From contig CAZPQG010000006.1 in NCBI GenBank assembly GCA_964588685.1, positions 1 through 53,195 of the forward strand: a stretch of DNA of 53,195 nucleotides. The letters run 5' to 3'. Numbering within the stretch: the stretch's first letter is position 1; every line of letters begins with the position of its first letter. Both the position numbers and the translations under genes were made by a program. Below, one piece after another: positions 24,205-32,031 of the stretch. The notes under the pieces were generated by a model. The model saw only the letters and a list, made by a program, of their open reading frames with translations. It was not told the DNA's origin and did not search any database. This stretch comes from CAYVBW01 sp964588685. Lineage in GTDB: Bacteria; Patescibacteriota; Microgenomatia; UBA1400; PJMF01.

Positions 24205-25272
24205 TTATCCTGCTGCGGCCTTTTTATTGTTGCGGCCTCTTGATTGGGTTTTTTTAATTAACTTCCACAACAGTTCAGGAATTGTATCGACTAAATCAGA
24301 GGCGTTGTAAAATGGGCCGCTTCTTTTATAAAGTTTATCTCCAGCTGCTTTGTTTAGCCAACTGGCTGTAATAACGCTAGGCAGTATTTGATTAGTGCAG
24401 TAAAGTCCTGCCATTAACCCGGCCAACACATCTCCCGTGCCTCCTTTGGTCATGCCGGCATTTCCGCCTTTAATTCTATAAATTTTATTGTTGCACGCGA
24501 TGGTATCTATTTTTCCTTTAAGCAAAATAGTACTTTGGTTGAGCTGCCGGCTTAATTTTAATAAACCGGCACTAGTTTTTTCATTGGTGTCTAAATAATC
24601 ATCTTGAGGCGAAGAATTTATCTGTTCAAGAATCATATTCAATTCTTTAATGTGAGGGGTAATAATACATTTTTCATTTAACAGTTGATAATCCATCATT
24701 TGCAGGGCGCCGGCATCAATCACCCATTTTTTTTGCGGATATTTACTCAGTAAATAATTAACAATTTTTTGAGTATCGTGCTGCCATTCTTGATCAGTCA
24801 AGCTGTCATTTTTTACTTTTTTTTTCTTGCGAGCAGGATCCGTTTTTCCTTGCTGAGATTTTGCCTGGTTTTTTTCAAGAGATTTTTGGTTTACTGCAGG
24901 CATTTTTTGCTGTCTTTCCATGCCCGGTCCAATTAAAACGCAATCCGCTTCTTGCAGATAATCTTCAACTTGCTGCCGCGGGATCACTATACCATTCCAA
25001 AAATGGCTTTTTGCTTGTTGGATTAGTTGATTGTTGCCTGGAATTGATGAATAAAAAACCATGTCAACCAACTTTGAAGCTACGTCTAAGCTCCATTTGC
25101 TGGCTGCATGAAATAAATTAGAACCTCCAATAATTAACAATTTGCCATTTTGTCCTTTATGAGAATCGGGTTGAGGAAGATGCAATAATTTTGCATACTT
25201 CGCTAGTTGTTTTTTTGATGAAATTTCAATTAGATTTATTGAGTCCGGAGATTGATTATTTTTTTTATTCAT
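24205..25272 (-). CDS. nnrD: ADP/ATP-dependent NAD(P)H-hydrate dehydratase
   Basis: The enzyme repairs damaged NAD(P)H hydrates. Ribokinase-like features are visible: GQNGKLLIIGGSNLFHAASKWS, VLIGPGMER, VIDAGALQMM, ITPHIKELNMIL, and the nucleotide/active-site motif GNAGMTKGGTGDVLAG near residue 290. I use the ATG at 25272, which overlaps the stop of the upstream gene (AATGAATAA), a typical coupling. An earlier ATG at 25323 in frame would add a Lys-rich leader only. A Lys/Gln-rich insertion (about residues 130-170) between the first glycine motif and VIDAGAL is unusual for the family. The epimerase half (YjeF N domain) is absent. Confidence 0.88.
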   Translation of the reverse strand: MNKKNNQSPDSINLIEISSKKQLAKYAKLLHLPQPDSHKGQNGKLLIIGGSNLFHAASKWSLDVASKLVDMVFYSSIPGNNQLIQQAKSHFWNGIVIPRQQVEDYLQEADCVLIGPGMERQQKMPAVNQKSLEKNQAKSQQGKTDPARKKKKVKNDSLTDQEWQHDTQKIVNYLLSKYPQKKWVIDAGALQMMDYQLLNEKCIITPHIKELNMILEQINSSPQDDYLDTNEKTSAGLLKLSRQLNQSTILLKGKIDTIACNNKIYRIKGGNAGMTKGGTGDVLAGLMAGLYCTNQILPSVITASWLNKAAGDKLYKRSGPFYNASDLVDTIPELLWKLIKKTQSRGRNNKKAAAG

Positions 25273-25570
25273 TGCTTTGTTCTTCTTTAGCTTTTTTACC
25301 GGCTTTTTTAAGACGTCTTTCAATTTTTGACAGCTGCATAGTCACTAATACCGCTAACACTGTCACAGCTAAAGCATAAACAAATAAAGAAGCCAGGCCT
25401 CCTTTTGATCCTAAAAGCGGTTCTAAATATTCTGAAATAGTGCTTTTAATAAGTTCGTTCCAAGCCAAAGCAACCACTAGCCCAAAACCGCTGGTAGCTA
25501 AAGAAATCATGTTGCTAATAATAGCTAAAGGGAAATCTTCAATACTGTCCGGGGTTTCGATTGGCGGCAT
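25265..25570 (-). CDS. DUF5654-like small membrane protein
   Basis: A 101-residue protein with two hydrophobic segments at about 22-42 (MISLATSGFGLVVALAWNELI) and 62-82 (LASLFVYALAVTVLAVLVTM), then a charged Lys/Arg/Glu tail. The FGLVVALAWNELIK stretch is what I recall from the DUF5654 family of CPR bacteria and Archaea. Function is unknown. Its 3' end overlaps the nnrD start by 8 bases, and AAGGA lies 5 bp before its ATG, one of few plausible Shine-Dalgarno sequences here. Confidence 0.65.
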   Translation of the reverse strand: MPPIETPDSIEDFPLAIISNMISLATSGFGLVVALAWNELIKSTISEYLEPLLGSKGGLASLFVYALAVTVLAVLVTMQLSKIERRLKKAGKKAKEEQSNE

Positions 25571-26051
25571 AAATCCTTGGTGTAATTTTTATTTTTTAAA
25601 GCTGTGTTTATTTATTATATTACAGAATTGCAGAGATTATATTACAAATATTGCTGTAAATTACAGACCGTAAGTGACAGACTGTAAATTGTAGGTTCTA
25701 ATCAAAATATATTTTAAATATTTTGTCATCTTGTCTTTGTTTAGTTTAGAAATGTTTGTTTTTGCCTGGTTTACATCTGGTTATTTTTAGATTTTTTAAT
25801 CCTGCAAAATTTGCAAAAATCGTTTACAATAGATTTATCAATTTATTGTTAAGCTAACTTGCTTAGTTGAAAATTAAACCAAGTTGTTTTACATGATTTT
25901 GCTTAACACAGTTTTAGTATTTAGAATTATGCTGTTAATTGGCCAGATGTATTAAACAATTTAAGCAAATTAAACAACAAGAGCAAGTACGGTGTCTTAG
26001 CAAGTCAAGCAGCTAAATTTATATTTTCAAAATTTATTTTAAAATTTAAAG
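25571..26051. other. Divergent intergenic region between DUF5654 and fic
   Basis: 481 bp between divergently transcribed genes. No credible ORF. CTGTAA-A-TTACAG (25654-25666) is a perfect 6-bp inverted repeat, and variants of TTACAGA/GACAG repeat nearby (25621-25690). A TACAAT at 25825-25830 could be a weak -10 for the fic gene. Confidence 0.35.
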
Positions 26052-27152
26052 ATGTTTAAGCCCAATTTCTCCATTACCAACAACCTTTTAAGCTATATTA
26101 GTGCTATTGAATCTGCTCGCGCTTTAATCAACCATTCACCTCTAGTCCCTGCCTGGGAGGCAAAGTTTAAAAAAGATGCTATGGCCCGGACTGTTCATTT
26201 CGGTACCAAAATAGAAGGCAATGATTTAACTGAAGATCAGGCTAAAAGAGTGACGCGGTTAGATCTGGTTGATAATCCGGAAGAGGCAGCCAAAAAGGCC
26301 GGCATTATTGCTCGTGAACGTGATGTGCAAGAAGTTTTAAATTATCGCAATGTAGTAAAATGGATTGATGAACAAGATTCTAATATAGCTGCTGATTTAT
26401 TTTCTGAAGAAACCTTAAAGCATCTTCATGCTTTAACAATGAACAGCCTTTTAAGCAAAGATAAGATCGGTCAGTATCGGCGCAAACAAGTGATTGTTAA
26501 AGGGGCAGGTGAGAGCAAGGGAGAAGTGGTCTTTAGACCGCCGGTATCTGTTGAAGTGCCGTATTTAATTGAAGACTTTTTTCAATGGCTTAATAGTTCT
26601 GAAGCCAAAAAAATTCATCCAATTTTTAGAGCAGCTATCACGCACTACCGATTGGCATTTATTCATCCTTTTATTGAGGGTAACGGCCGCACAGCCCGTG
26701 GTTTAACCACCTTAGTGTTATATGCTCTAGGCTATGATTTTAAGCGGTTTTTTTCGATAGAAGAATATTTTGACAGCAATGTTGAAAGTTATTACAGCGC
26801 TTTGCAATCTGTGCAGCAAAGCGAAAAAGCTGACATGAGCTACTGGCTGGAATATTTTTGCTATGGTTTGGCTTTAGAAGTAGACAAAGTGAAAGACAAA
26901 GTGCTCAAGTTATCTAAAGATTTAAAAATGAAAAAGGAATTGGGCCGACAAGTAGCTTTATCAGAACGTCAAATCGTAATTTTGGAATTGTTACAAGATC
27001 AAGGTGAGATTGATTCTGCTGATGCTCAAGAGCTGCTGCCCAATGTTTCCATCGACACCATTTTAAGGGATCTTAAAGATTTAATCGAAAAAGGAGTAGT
27101 TAAGAAACATGGTGTGACAAAAGGAGTTACTTACACTTTGGCTAAAAAGTAA
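26052..27152 (+). CDS. Fic-domain protein with winged-helix C-terminus
   Basis: Fic enzymes transfer AMP or another nucleotide moiety to proteins. The 366 residues hold the inhibitory helix motif TKIEGN (51-56, the [S/T]xxxE[G/N] pattern) in the N-terminal part, the core HPFIEGNGR (about 205-213) with the expected catalytic His and Arg, and a C-terminal winged-helix domain from about 305 (LSERQIVILELLQDQGEIDSADAQELL). The N-terminal inhibitory motif makes it class II. Such proteins regulate themselves and sometimes their own promoter. No antitoxin-type partner gene is adjacent. Targets cannot be predicted. Confidence 0.9.
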   Translation: MFKPNFSITNNLLSYISAIESARALINHSPLVPAWEAKFKKDAMARTVHFGTKIEGNDLTEDQAKRVTRLDLVDNPEEAAKKAGIIARERDVQEVLNYRNVVKWIDEQDSNIAADLFSEETLKHLHALTMNSLLSKDKIGQYRRKQVIVKGAGESKGEVVFRPPVSVEVPYLIEDFFQWLNSSEAKKIHPIFRAAITHYRLAFIHPFIEGNGRTARGLTTLVLYALGYDFKRFFSIEEYFDSNVESYYSALQSVQQSEKADMSYWLEYFCYGLALEVDKVKDKVLKLSKDLKMKKELGRQVALSERQIVILELLQDQGEIDSADAQELLPNVSIDTILRDLKDLIEKGVVKKHGVTKGVTYTLAKK

Positions 27153-27270
27153 TCGCGCTAGTCTTAAAGTTAAGTTGTCTGGCTGGGAGGGTTTGCGAGC
27201 TTGCCCAAATTTTATTACCATTTTAAACTTACTGCAAATATTGGTTCGGTATTAACATTAGTTGGTTTTT

Positions 27271-27299
27271 TTGTCTTCAATTTTTTGCGCAGTTATAAT
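27271..27299 (+). promoter_or_regulatory. Promoter of DNA ligase gene (TTGTCT-N17-TATAAT)
   Basis: TTGTCT at 27271-27276 and TATAAT at 27294-27299 are separated by 17 bp. The predicted start near 27306 leaves about 67 nt before the ATG. Confidence 0.5.
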
Positions 27300-27372
27300 C
27301 AGTGCCGATTAAACCACCAGTTTAGTCATTAAGATTAATCATTAAAATTTATTAGCAATTTTACCCAAAATA

Positions 27373-28626
27373 ATGAAATTTAAAATTTTTTCTCAGTATC
27401 TTAGTCAATTAGAAGCAATAAACTCTCGGCTAGACATGACTGCAATGCTGGCAGAATTGCTGCTAGAGCTAGATTCTCAGGAGATTCCTCCGGCTTGTTA
27501 TTTAATGCAGGGCAGTTTGGTGCCCAGTTATCAATCTTTAGAATTTAATATGGGTCTTAAGCTAACCATGCGTTCTTTAGCTAAGCTGCTCAATAATTTA
27601 AATCAAAGTGATTTTTTGCCTTCCACTAATTTATTTCAAGAACAAGATGATACAGCTTATTTAAATTTAATCAAAGATAAGAATAAAGAATTAGGTGATT
27701 TAGGGCTGGCCATTGAGGAACTTTTGAGTGAGACAAAACTTGACCCAAGTAATTTGTCGCTGCTTGAAGTCCATGAGCAGCTGGTTGCGATTGCTGAAAA
27801 NNNNNNNNNNNNNNNNNNNNNNNNNNNNNNNNNNNNNNNNNNNNNNNNNNNNNNNNNNNNNNNNNNNNNNNNNNNNNNNNNNNNNNNNNNNNNNNNNNNN
27901 CAATCAGAACAAGTGCCTATTAAATTTTATTTGTTCGATGTTCTTTTTCTTGAAGGAAAGTCATTAATTGATACTAGTTTGCTCACACGTAAAGAACAGC
28001 TTAAAGAGATTATCAGCCCGAACGATATTATTAGCTTGGTGGATTATAAAATAACTCAAGATGAGGCTGAGGTCCGAGAATATCATCAACAGCAATTAAA
28101 CCGGAATTTGGAAGGAGCAGTTATAAAAAAGGTTGATGCTCCTTACAGAGCGGGTCGTAAGGGTTGGCGTTGGGTGAAAATTAAAGAAACAGAAGGATCA
28201 CAGGGAAAATTGAGTGATACTTTAGATTGTGTAGTAATGGGCTATTATAGAGGCAAAGGAAAAAGAGCTCAGTTTGGTATGGGGGCATTTTTGGTAGGCG
28301 TGTTAACTGAAGATGGCCAAATTAAGACGATTGCCAAAATCGGCACAGGTTTAACAGATGAACAATTTAAGTATATTAAAAATTTAGCTGATGAACATAA
28401 AACAAAATCTAAACCCGACCAATATGATGTTCCTGAAGATTTAGAACCGGATGTATGGGTGGAGCCGGAAATTGTAGCAGAAATAGCGGCAGATGAATTG
28501 ACTGATTCGCCAATTCATACTGCAGGCAAGGCGTTAAGATTTCCCAGGTTAGTTGAATTTAGGGACGATAAAGATTGGGAACAGGCTACTCAAATTTCAG
28601 AGTTGGAACAGATTAAAATTGGTTAG
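27373..28626 (+). CDS. ATP-dependent DNA ligase, interrupted by gap
   Basis: Before the gap, 142 codons resemble the N-terminal DNA-binding domain of archaeal/LigB-type ATP-dependent ligases (YLSQLEAINSRLDMTAMLAELL, GLKLTMRSLAKLL). After the gap the nucleotidyltransferase continues (FYLFDVLFLEGKSLID, NLEGAVIKKVDAPYRAGRKGWRWVKIK), with the C-terminal OB-fold ending in ALRFPRLVEFRDDKDWEQATQ. ALRFPR is typical of these ligases. The KxDG adenylation motif is not visible and must lie in the missing part. Family members are about 550 residues, so roughly 100-150 residues would be hidden in a gap drawn as 100 N. Both flanks are in the same frame only by chance of the placeholder length. Confidence 0.87.
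   Translation: MKFKIFSQYLSQLEAINSRLDMTAMLAELLLELDSQEIPPACYLMQGSLVPSYQSLEFNMGLKLTMRSLAKLLNNLNQSDFLPSTNLFQEQDDTAYLNLIKDKNKELGDLGLAIEELLSETKLDPSNLSLLEVHEQLVAIAEXXXXXXXXXXXXXXXXXXXXXXXXXXXXXXXXXXQSEQVPIKFYLFDVLFLEGKSLIDTSLLTRKEQLKEIISPNDIISLVDYKITQDEAEVREYHQQQLNRNLEGAVIKKVDAPYRAGRKGWRWVKIKETEGSQGKLSDTLDCVVMGYYRGKGKRAQFGMGAFLVGVLTEDGQIKTIAKIGTGLTDEQFKYIKNLADEHKTKSKPDQYDVPEDLEPDVWVEPEIVAEIAADELTDSPIHTAGKALRFPRLVEFRDDKDWEQATQISELEQIKIG
27801..27900. other. Assembly gap (100 N) in DNA ligase
   Basis: A 100-N placeholder with no overlap between its flanks. By family length it should stand for several hundred bases that include the active-site lysine motif. Confidence 0.95.
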
Positions 28627-28641
28627 CCTGAAGATGACTTG

Positions 28642-28674
28642 AAATACAGCTTGGAGTACAGCGATGCTGTATTT
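28642..28674. repeat. Nested inverted repeats between convergent ligase and glycosyltransferase genes
   Basis: AAATACAGC (28642-28650) pairs perfectly with GCTGTATTT (28666-28674). Within it, TACAGC (28657-28662) can instead pair with GCTGTA (28666-28671). Two mutually exclusive hairpins share the right arm. No T tract follows, but the convergent context suggests a transcription barrier. Confidence 0.4.
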
Positions 28675-28712
28675 GACAGCGAAATTCAATAGCTGCGTTA
28701 AATTTTTAAATT

Positions 28713-29561
28713 TTAATTTTCCGAAATAATACTTGTCCAAACCCTTTTTGCTTTTTGTAATTGTTTCTGAGAGGCTTCTTTGAAGAATTTGTCAAGTCTT
28801 TTGAGCGAGTTTACAAAAGTTGTTTCATTTTCAGTTCGGTAAAAAGTACCTCCCAACATGGGGTATTTGTTAAATTCAGTTAAATCTCCTTTAAGAAGTA
28901 AATGGAGTCTGCTTTCTAAAAAAGTTTTACTTAATTTAAAAAGACCTTCTTTCTCCATGCGCCTCATGGAGGTAATATAGCGTGGATTTTTTAAACATTT
29001 TAATTCATATCCTGCTTGAGTTATTTCTTCGGCAAAAGCGCTGTCTTCAGCATAGGGCTGCTGTTCATTAAATTTAACTTTTTTAAATGCCTGTTTTCTT
29101 ATGCCGATAAGTGAACCAAAAACAACAGTATTAAAAGTGCTGGCAATAAAATTGAATAATTGGACTGTTGATTGGTATTTTATTGAATATTTTTTAACGT
29201 CAAGCCAGCAGACAAATGCATCCATGCTTTGTTTTTTGCGAATTTGATTTTTAACGTCTTGTAAAAAGCAGTCGGGCAGTTTATTGTCAGCATCCATAAA
29301 AATTAGCCAACTAGCCTGTGCTTTTTTGCCGCCGTAATTTCTTTGAAAACTAACGTTACGGCGCTCAACATTAATGCTTTGTAAATCCAGGCTGCTGGCA
29401 TATTTGCTAGCTAGCAGGACAGTTTTATCTGAAGAATTACCATCAACATGAATCACTTCAAAATTTTTAAAAGTTTGGTTAACTAAGCAGGAGAGCAGTT
29501 GAGGTAAATACTGATCTTCATTAAGAGTTGGAATGATAATGGAAAAAAATGGCTTTGACAT
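28713..29561 (-). CDS. Family 2 glycosyltransferase
   Basis: A GT-A fold glycosyltransferase (282 residues) of the GT2 type, working at the cytoplasmic side and using a nucleotide sugar. FSIIIPTLNEDQYLPQLLSCLVNQTF starts the fold, HVDGNSSDKT follows, the metal-binding DxD reads FMDADN (about 92-97), and the catalytic-base region is YAEDSAFAEE. Two weakly hydrophobic stretches near 140-165 are too short to be sure membrane helices. Substrate cannot be told. It stands alone between convergent and divergent neighbours. Confidence 0.85.
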   Translation of the reverse strand: MSKPFFSIIIPTLNEDQYLPQLLSCLVNQTFKNFEVIHVDGNSSDKTVLLASKYASSLDLQSINVERRNVSFQRNYGGKKAQASWLIFMDADNKLPDCFLQDVKNQIRKKQSMDAFVCWLDVKKYSIKYQSTVQLFNFIASTFNTVVFGSLIGIRKQAFKKVKFNEQQPYAEDSAFAEEITQAGYELKCLKNPRYITSMRRMEKEGLFKLSKTFLESRLHLLLKGDLTEFNKYPMLGGTFYRTENETTFVNSLKRLDKFFKEASQKQLQKAKRVWTSIISEN

Positions 29562-29684
29562 TAAACTATTCTTAAATTATTCATAGTATTGTAGTTTAAC
29601 AAAGTTTAATAAATTTGTCTGACTTTAATTAGTATTATTTACAATCAAGGTCTAATTAGTATTATTCGCAATCAAAGAGAGAGC

Positions 29685-29693
29685 TGATAGAAT
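29685..29693 (+). promoter_or_regulatory. Extended -10 promoter of pth (TGATAGAAT)
   Basis: TGn plus TAGAAT. The predicted start near 29700 gives a leader of about 6 nt before the pth ATG at 29706. Confidence 0.45.
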
Positions 29694-29705
29694 AAAAAAG
29701 ATATT

Positions 29706-30263
29706 ATGAAAAAAATTATTTTTGGCTTAGGAAATCCCGGCGAAAAATATCAGTTCACTCGGCATAATGCAGGCTTTTTATTATTAGACTATTTGCAACA
29801 AAAGCTTCAATTGCCAAAATTTTCATTTAATAAAAAAATAGATGCTGCTATTTGTTCAGCTAAAAATTTAATGTTGGTTAAACCACAGTTGTTTATGAAT
29901 TTATCAGGTGAGGCAGTGGCCAAGACTTTAGCTTATTTTAACAATGAGTTTCAATTAGATAGTCTTAATCAAGACTTGTTGGGCAAAATATGGGTAGCTC
30001 ATGATGATCTTGATCTGGAAGTTGGGCAGTACAAAATACAGCGAGGCACTGGTCCAAAACAGCATCACGGAGTATTATCAATTTATCAAGCACTGAAAAC
30101 TAAAGACTTTTGGCATATTAGAATTGGTGTTGATGATAGGCGGGGTCAAAGGCTTTTTCCTCCTGAAAAATATGTATTACAGAGACTGCCGGCCAATCAA
30201 CAAAAAAAAATGAAACAAGTTTTCGCTGACATTCATCAGGAGTTAGCACAGAAAATTAGTTAG
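29706..30263 (+). CDS. pth: Peptidyl-tRNA hydrolase
   Basis: Pth releases peptides from prematurely dropped peptidyl-tRNA. The 185 residues start KKIIFGLGNPGEKYQFTRHNAG, with Asn10 and catalytic His20 at the same positions as in E. coli. PQLFMNLSGEAV and AHDDLDLEVG (Asp near 100) are intact. The usual GGHNG loop reads KQHHG (118-122), so the conserved substrate-binding Asn is His121 in this alignment. The family is otherwise well preserved and the gene has a near-leaderless promoter. Confidence 0.93.
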   Translation: MKKIIFGLGNPGEKYQFTRHNAGFLLLDYLQQKLQLPKFSFNKKIDAAICSAKNLMLVKPQLFMNLSGEAVAKTLAYFNNEFQLDSLNQDLLGKIWVAHDDLDLEVGQYKIQRGTGPKQHHGVLSIYQALKTKDFWHIRIGVDDRRGQRLFPPEKYVLQRLPANQQKKMKQVFADIHQELAQKIS

Positions 30264-30385
30264 AAGATTGAGAATTAGACTTTAATGGTTAAATTTTTTA
30301 TTTAGATGATGCTGGAATAAGATTAAACTAAAAAATAGAAGAACTAAAGTCGTTATTTTTTAAAAAAATAAAGCTTGCTTTTATT

Positions 30386-31618
30386 ATGTCAATCTTTAAG
30401 AAAATTTATCATAGAATTAGACACAATGTCACTCGGAGGCGGCGTAATCGCAGATGGTTGGCTTTTACTTTGTTTTTTCGTAATATCGCCGGCAACTTAA
30501 GTGGTTTTTATAAGCCTTTGTTTTTTTATCAAGCAGCTCAAATGCTGAATTTTTGGCCGGCTGATTATACCGATCTTCAAAAGGGTATGGTGGCAATTGG
30601 GTTTTATTATTTAGGGCAGCGTGTTGTTAGCTTTATCATTAATTTTGTCCAAGCTCAGTTAACTTTAAAAATAGGACACGATCGATCTTTGTTGCTCGGC
30701 AATTTATTTAGAACTCTTTGGCTTTTGAGCTTAACTTATGTTGATGTTAGCCCCTGGTTTTTAATAATAGCGACCGTGTTGGCGGGTATAGAGACAGGAT
30801 TTTTCAATCAATCGTACCATACTTTAATTTGCCGTCTTTCTCTGGAAGAAGAGATGGGTAAGAGTTTAGGAGCTTCTAAATTTCTTGGAAACTTTATTAG
30901 TATGCTGACTCCATTTTTAGGTGGAGTTATTATTAGTCATTTTGGTTTTAACTATTTATTTTACAGCAGTATTTTATTAATTTTAGTTTCAATAGGCGGC
31001 TTGTTAAAATTAGAAATACCGGCAGAGAAAGATAAAGTTAATTTACAAGAGTATCTAAGCTGGGTAAAAGAAAAAAGATATAATAGATTGATGTTGTCGC
31101 AAATGGGTCGTTATTTTTATGATATCAGCTTAGTGCTTTGGCCACTTTTTGTTTTTTTAATCATCGACGATGTGGTTAGAGTTGGTTCTATTTACACCAT
31201 TTCCCTCTTTTTTGCCATGTTAACCAGTTTATTCACTGGTCATTATCTTGATAAAAAAAAGCAACCCAGACTGCCTTTTTTAGTTTCCGGCGGGATTCTT
31301 TCAACTATCAGCATGTTTAGACTGCTGGTTACAGGTGCCTGGGATATAATTATTATTGATTGCAGCAATCGAATTTTGGGTGATTTTTACTGGCTGGTAC
31401 ATGAAAAATTTATTTTCATTCGAGGCAGAGGCAGTCAAGATTTTTCTTATTTTGTGTATAGAGAAGTTAATCGTTCTTTAGCAGCTGTTCTTTTTTGGTC
31501 TGCAGCCGCATTATTTTTTGTTTTTAAATTAGATTGGCTGGGCTTGTTTGCTTTAGGCTCATTAGGGATTTTAATGAGCATGTTGGCTAAACAGAATAAG
31601 GGTAAACTTAATGATTAA
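30386..31618 (+). CDS. Major facilitator superfamily transporter
   Basis: A 410-residue polytopic membrane protein with about 10-12 helices and the MFS outline. An Arg/Lys-rich N-terminal stretch (6-24) stays inside. The first half contains ATVLAGIETGFFNQSYHTLICRL and ASKFLGNFISMLTPFLGGVIISHFGF, and the loop DKKKQPRLPF in the second half corresponds to the second copy of the motif A region. Substrate unknown. Spacing of 9 bp to the next gene (31628) indicates an operon with it. Confidence 0.78.
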   Translation: MSIFKKIYHRIRHNVTRRRRNRRWLAFTLFFRNIAGNLSGFYKPLFFYQAAQMLNFWPADYTDLQKGMVAIGFYYLGQRVVSFIINFVQAQLTLKIGHDRSLLLGNLFRTLWLLSLTYVDVSPWFLIIATVLAGIETGFFNQSYHTLICRLSLEEEMGKSLGASKFLGNFISMLTPFLGGVIISHFGFNYLFYSSILLILVSIGGLLKLEIPAEKDKVNLQEYLSWVKEKRYNRLMLSQMGRYFYDISLVLWPLFVFLIIDDVVRVGSIYTISLFFAMLTSLFTGHYLDKKKQPRLPFLVSGGILSTISMFRLLVTGAWDIIIIDCSNRILGDFYWLVHEKFIFIRGRGSQDFSYFVYREVNRSLAAVLFWSAAALFFVFKLDWLGLFALGSLGILMSMLAKQNKGKLND

Positions 31619-31627
31619 ATTTTTAAG

Positions 31628-31972
31628 ATGAAAGATCAAAAGAAAAAATCAAATACCAAAAAAAAGAAGGCAGACAAAGGTTTTGAAAGCATGCAATCTT
31701 TGTTTAAAAGGTATGAGCCTAAAAAAGAAGATAAAAAATATATTACTCAAGAGTTTCAAGATTATGGATACCGTTTAGCCGTGAAGTTAAATGATTTAGA
31801 ACACAAAGGTTTGTATATCAAAATGGCCAAAGAAGAAAATCGGCAATTATTGGAGAGAGCATTGTCTTTTGTTTCAGATGCTAAGGCAAAAAATAAAGGG
31901 GCCTTGTTTATGTGGAAATTAAATGAATTGAAAAAAGAATCAAAAGAGAAAAAGAAGCAAGACTCGAATTAA
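31628..31972 (+). CDS. Conserved hypothetical charged protein (CPR-type)
   Basis: A 114-residue soluble protein with Lys-rich ends and a helical core: YITQEFQDYGYRLAVKLNDL, KGLYIKMAKEENRQLLERAL, and KNKGALFMWKLNELKK. I recall closely similar cores in other CPR genomes, where they remain unnamed, so I treat it as a conserved family of unknown function. It starts 9 bp after the MFS gene and 59 bp precede the GH3 hydrolase. It is likely co-expressed with the transporter. Confidence 0.7.
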   Translation: MKDQKKKSNTKKKKADKGFESMQSLFKRYEPKKEDKKYITQEFQDYGYRLAVKLNDLEHKGLYIKMAKEENRQLLERALSFVSDAKAKNKGALFMWKLNELKKESKEKKKQDSN

Positions 31973-32031
31973 TTTAGAAAAAATTTTATTTTTAACAAAG
32001 ATTTTATTATTAGAACAAAATATTAGATTTT

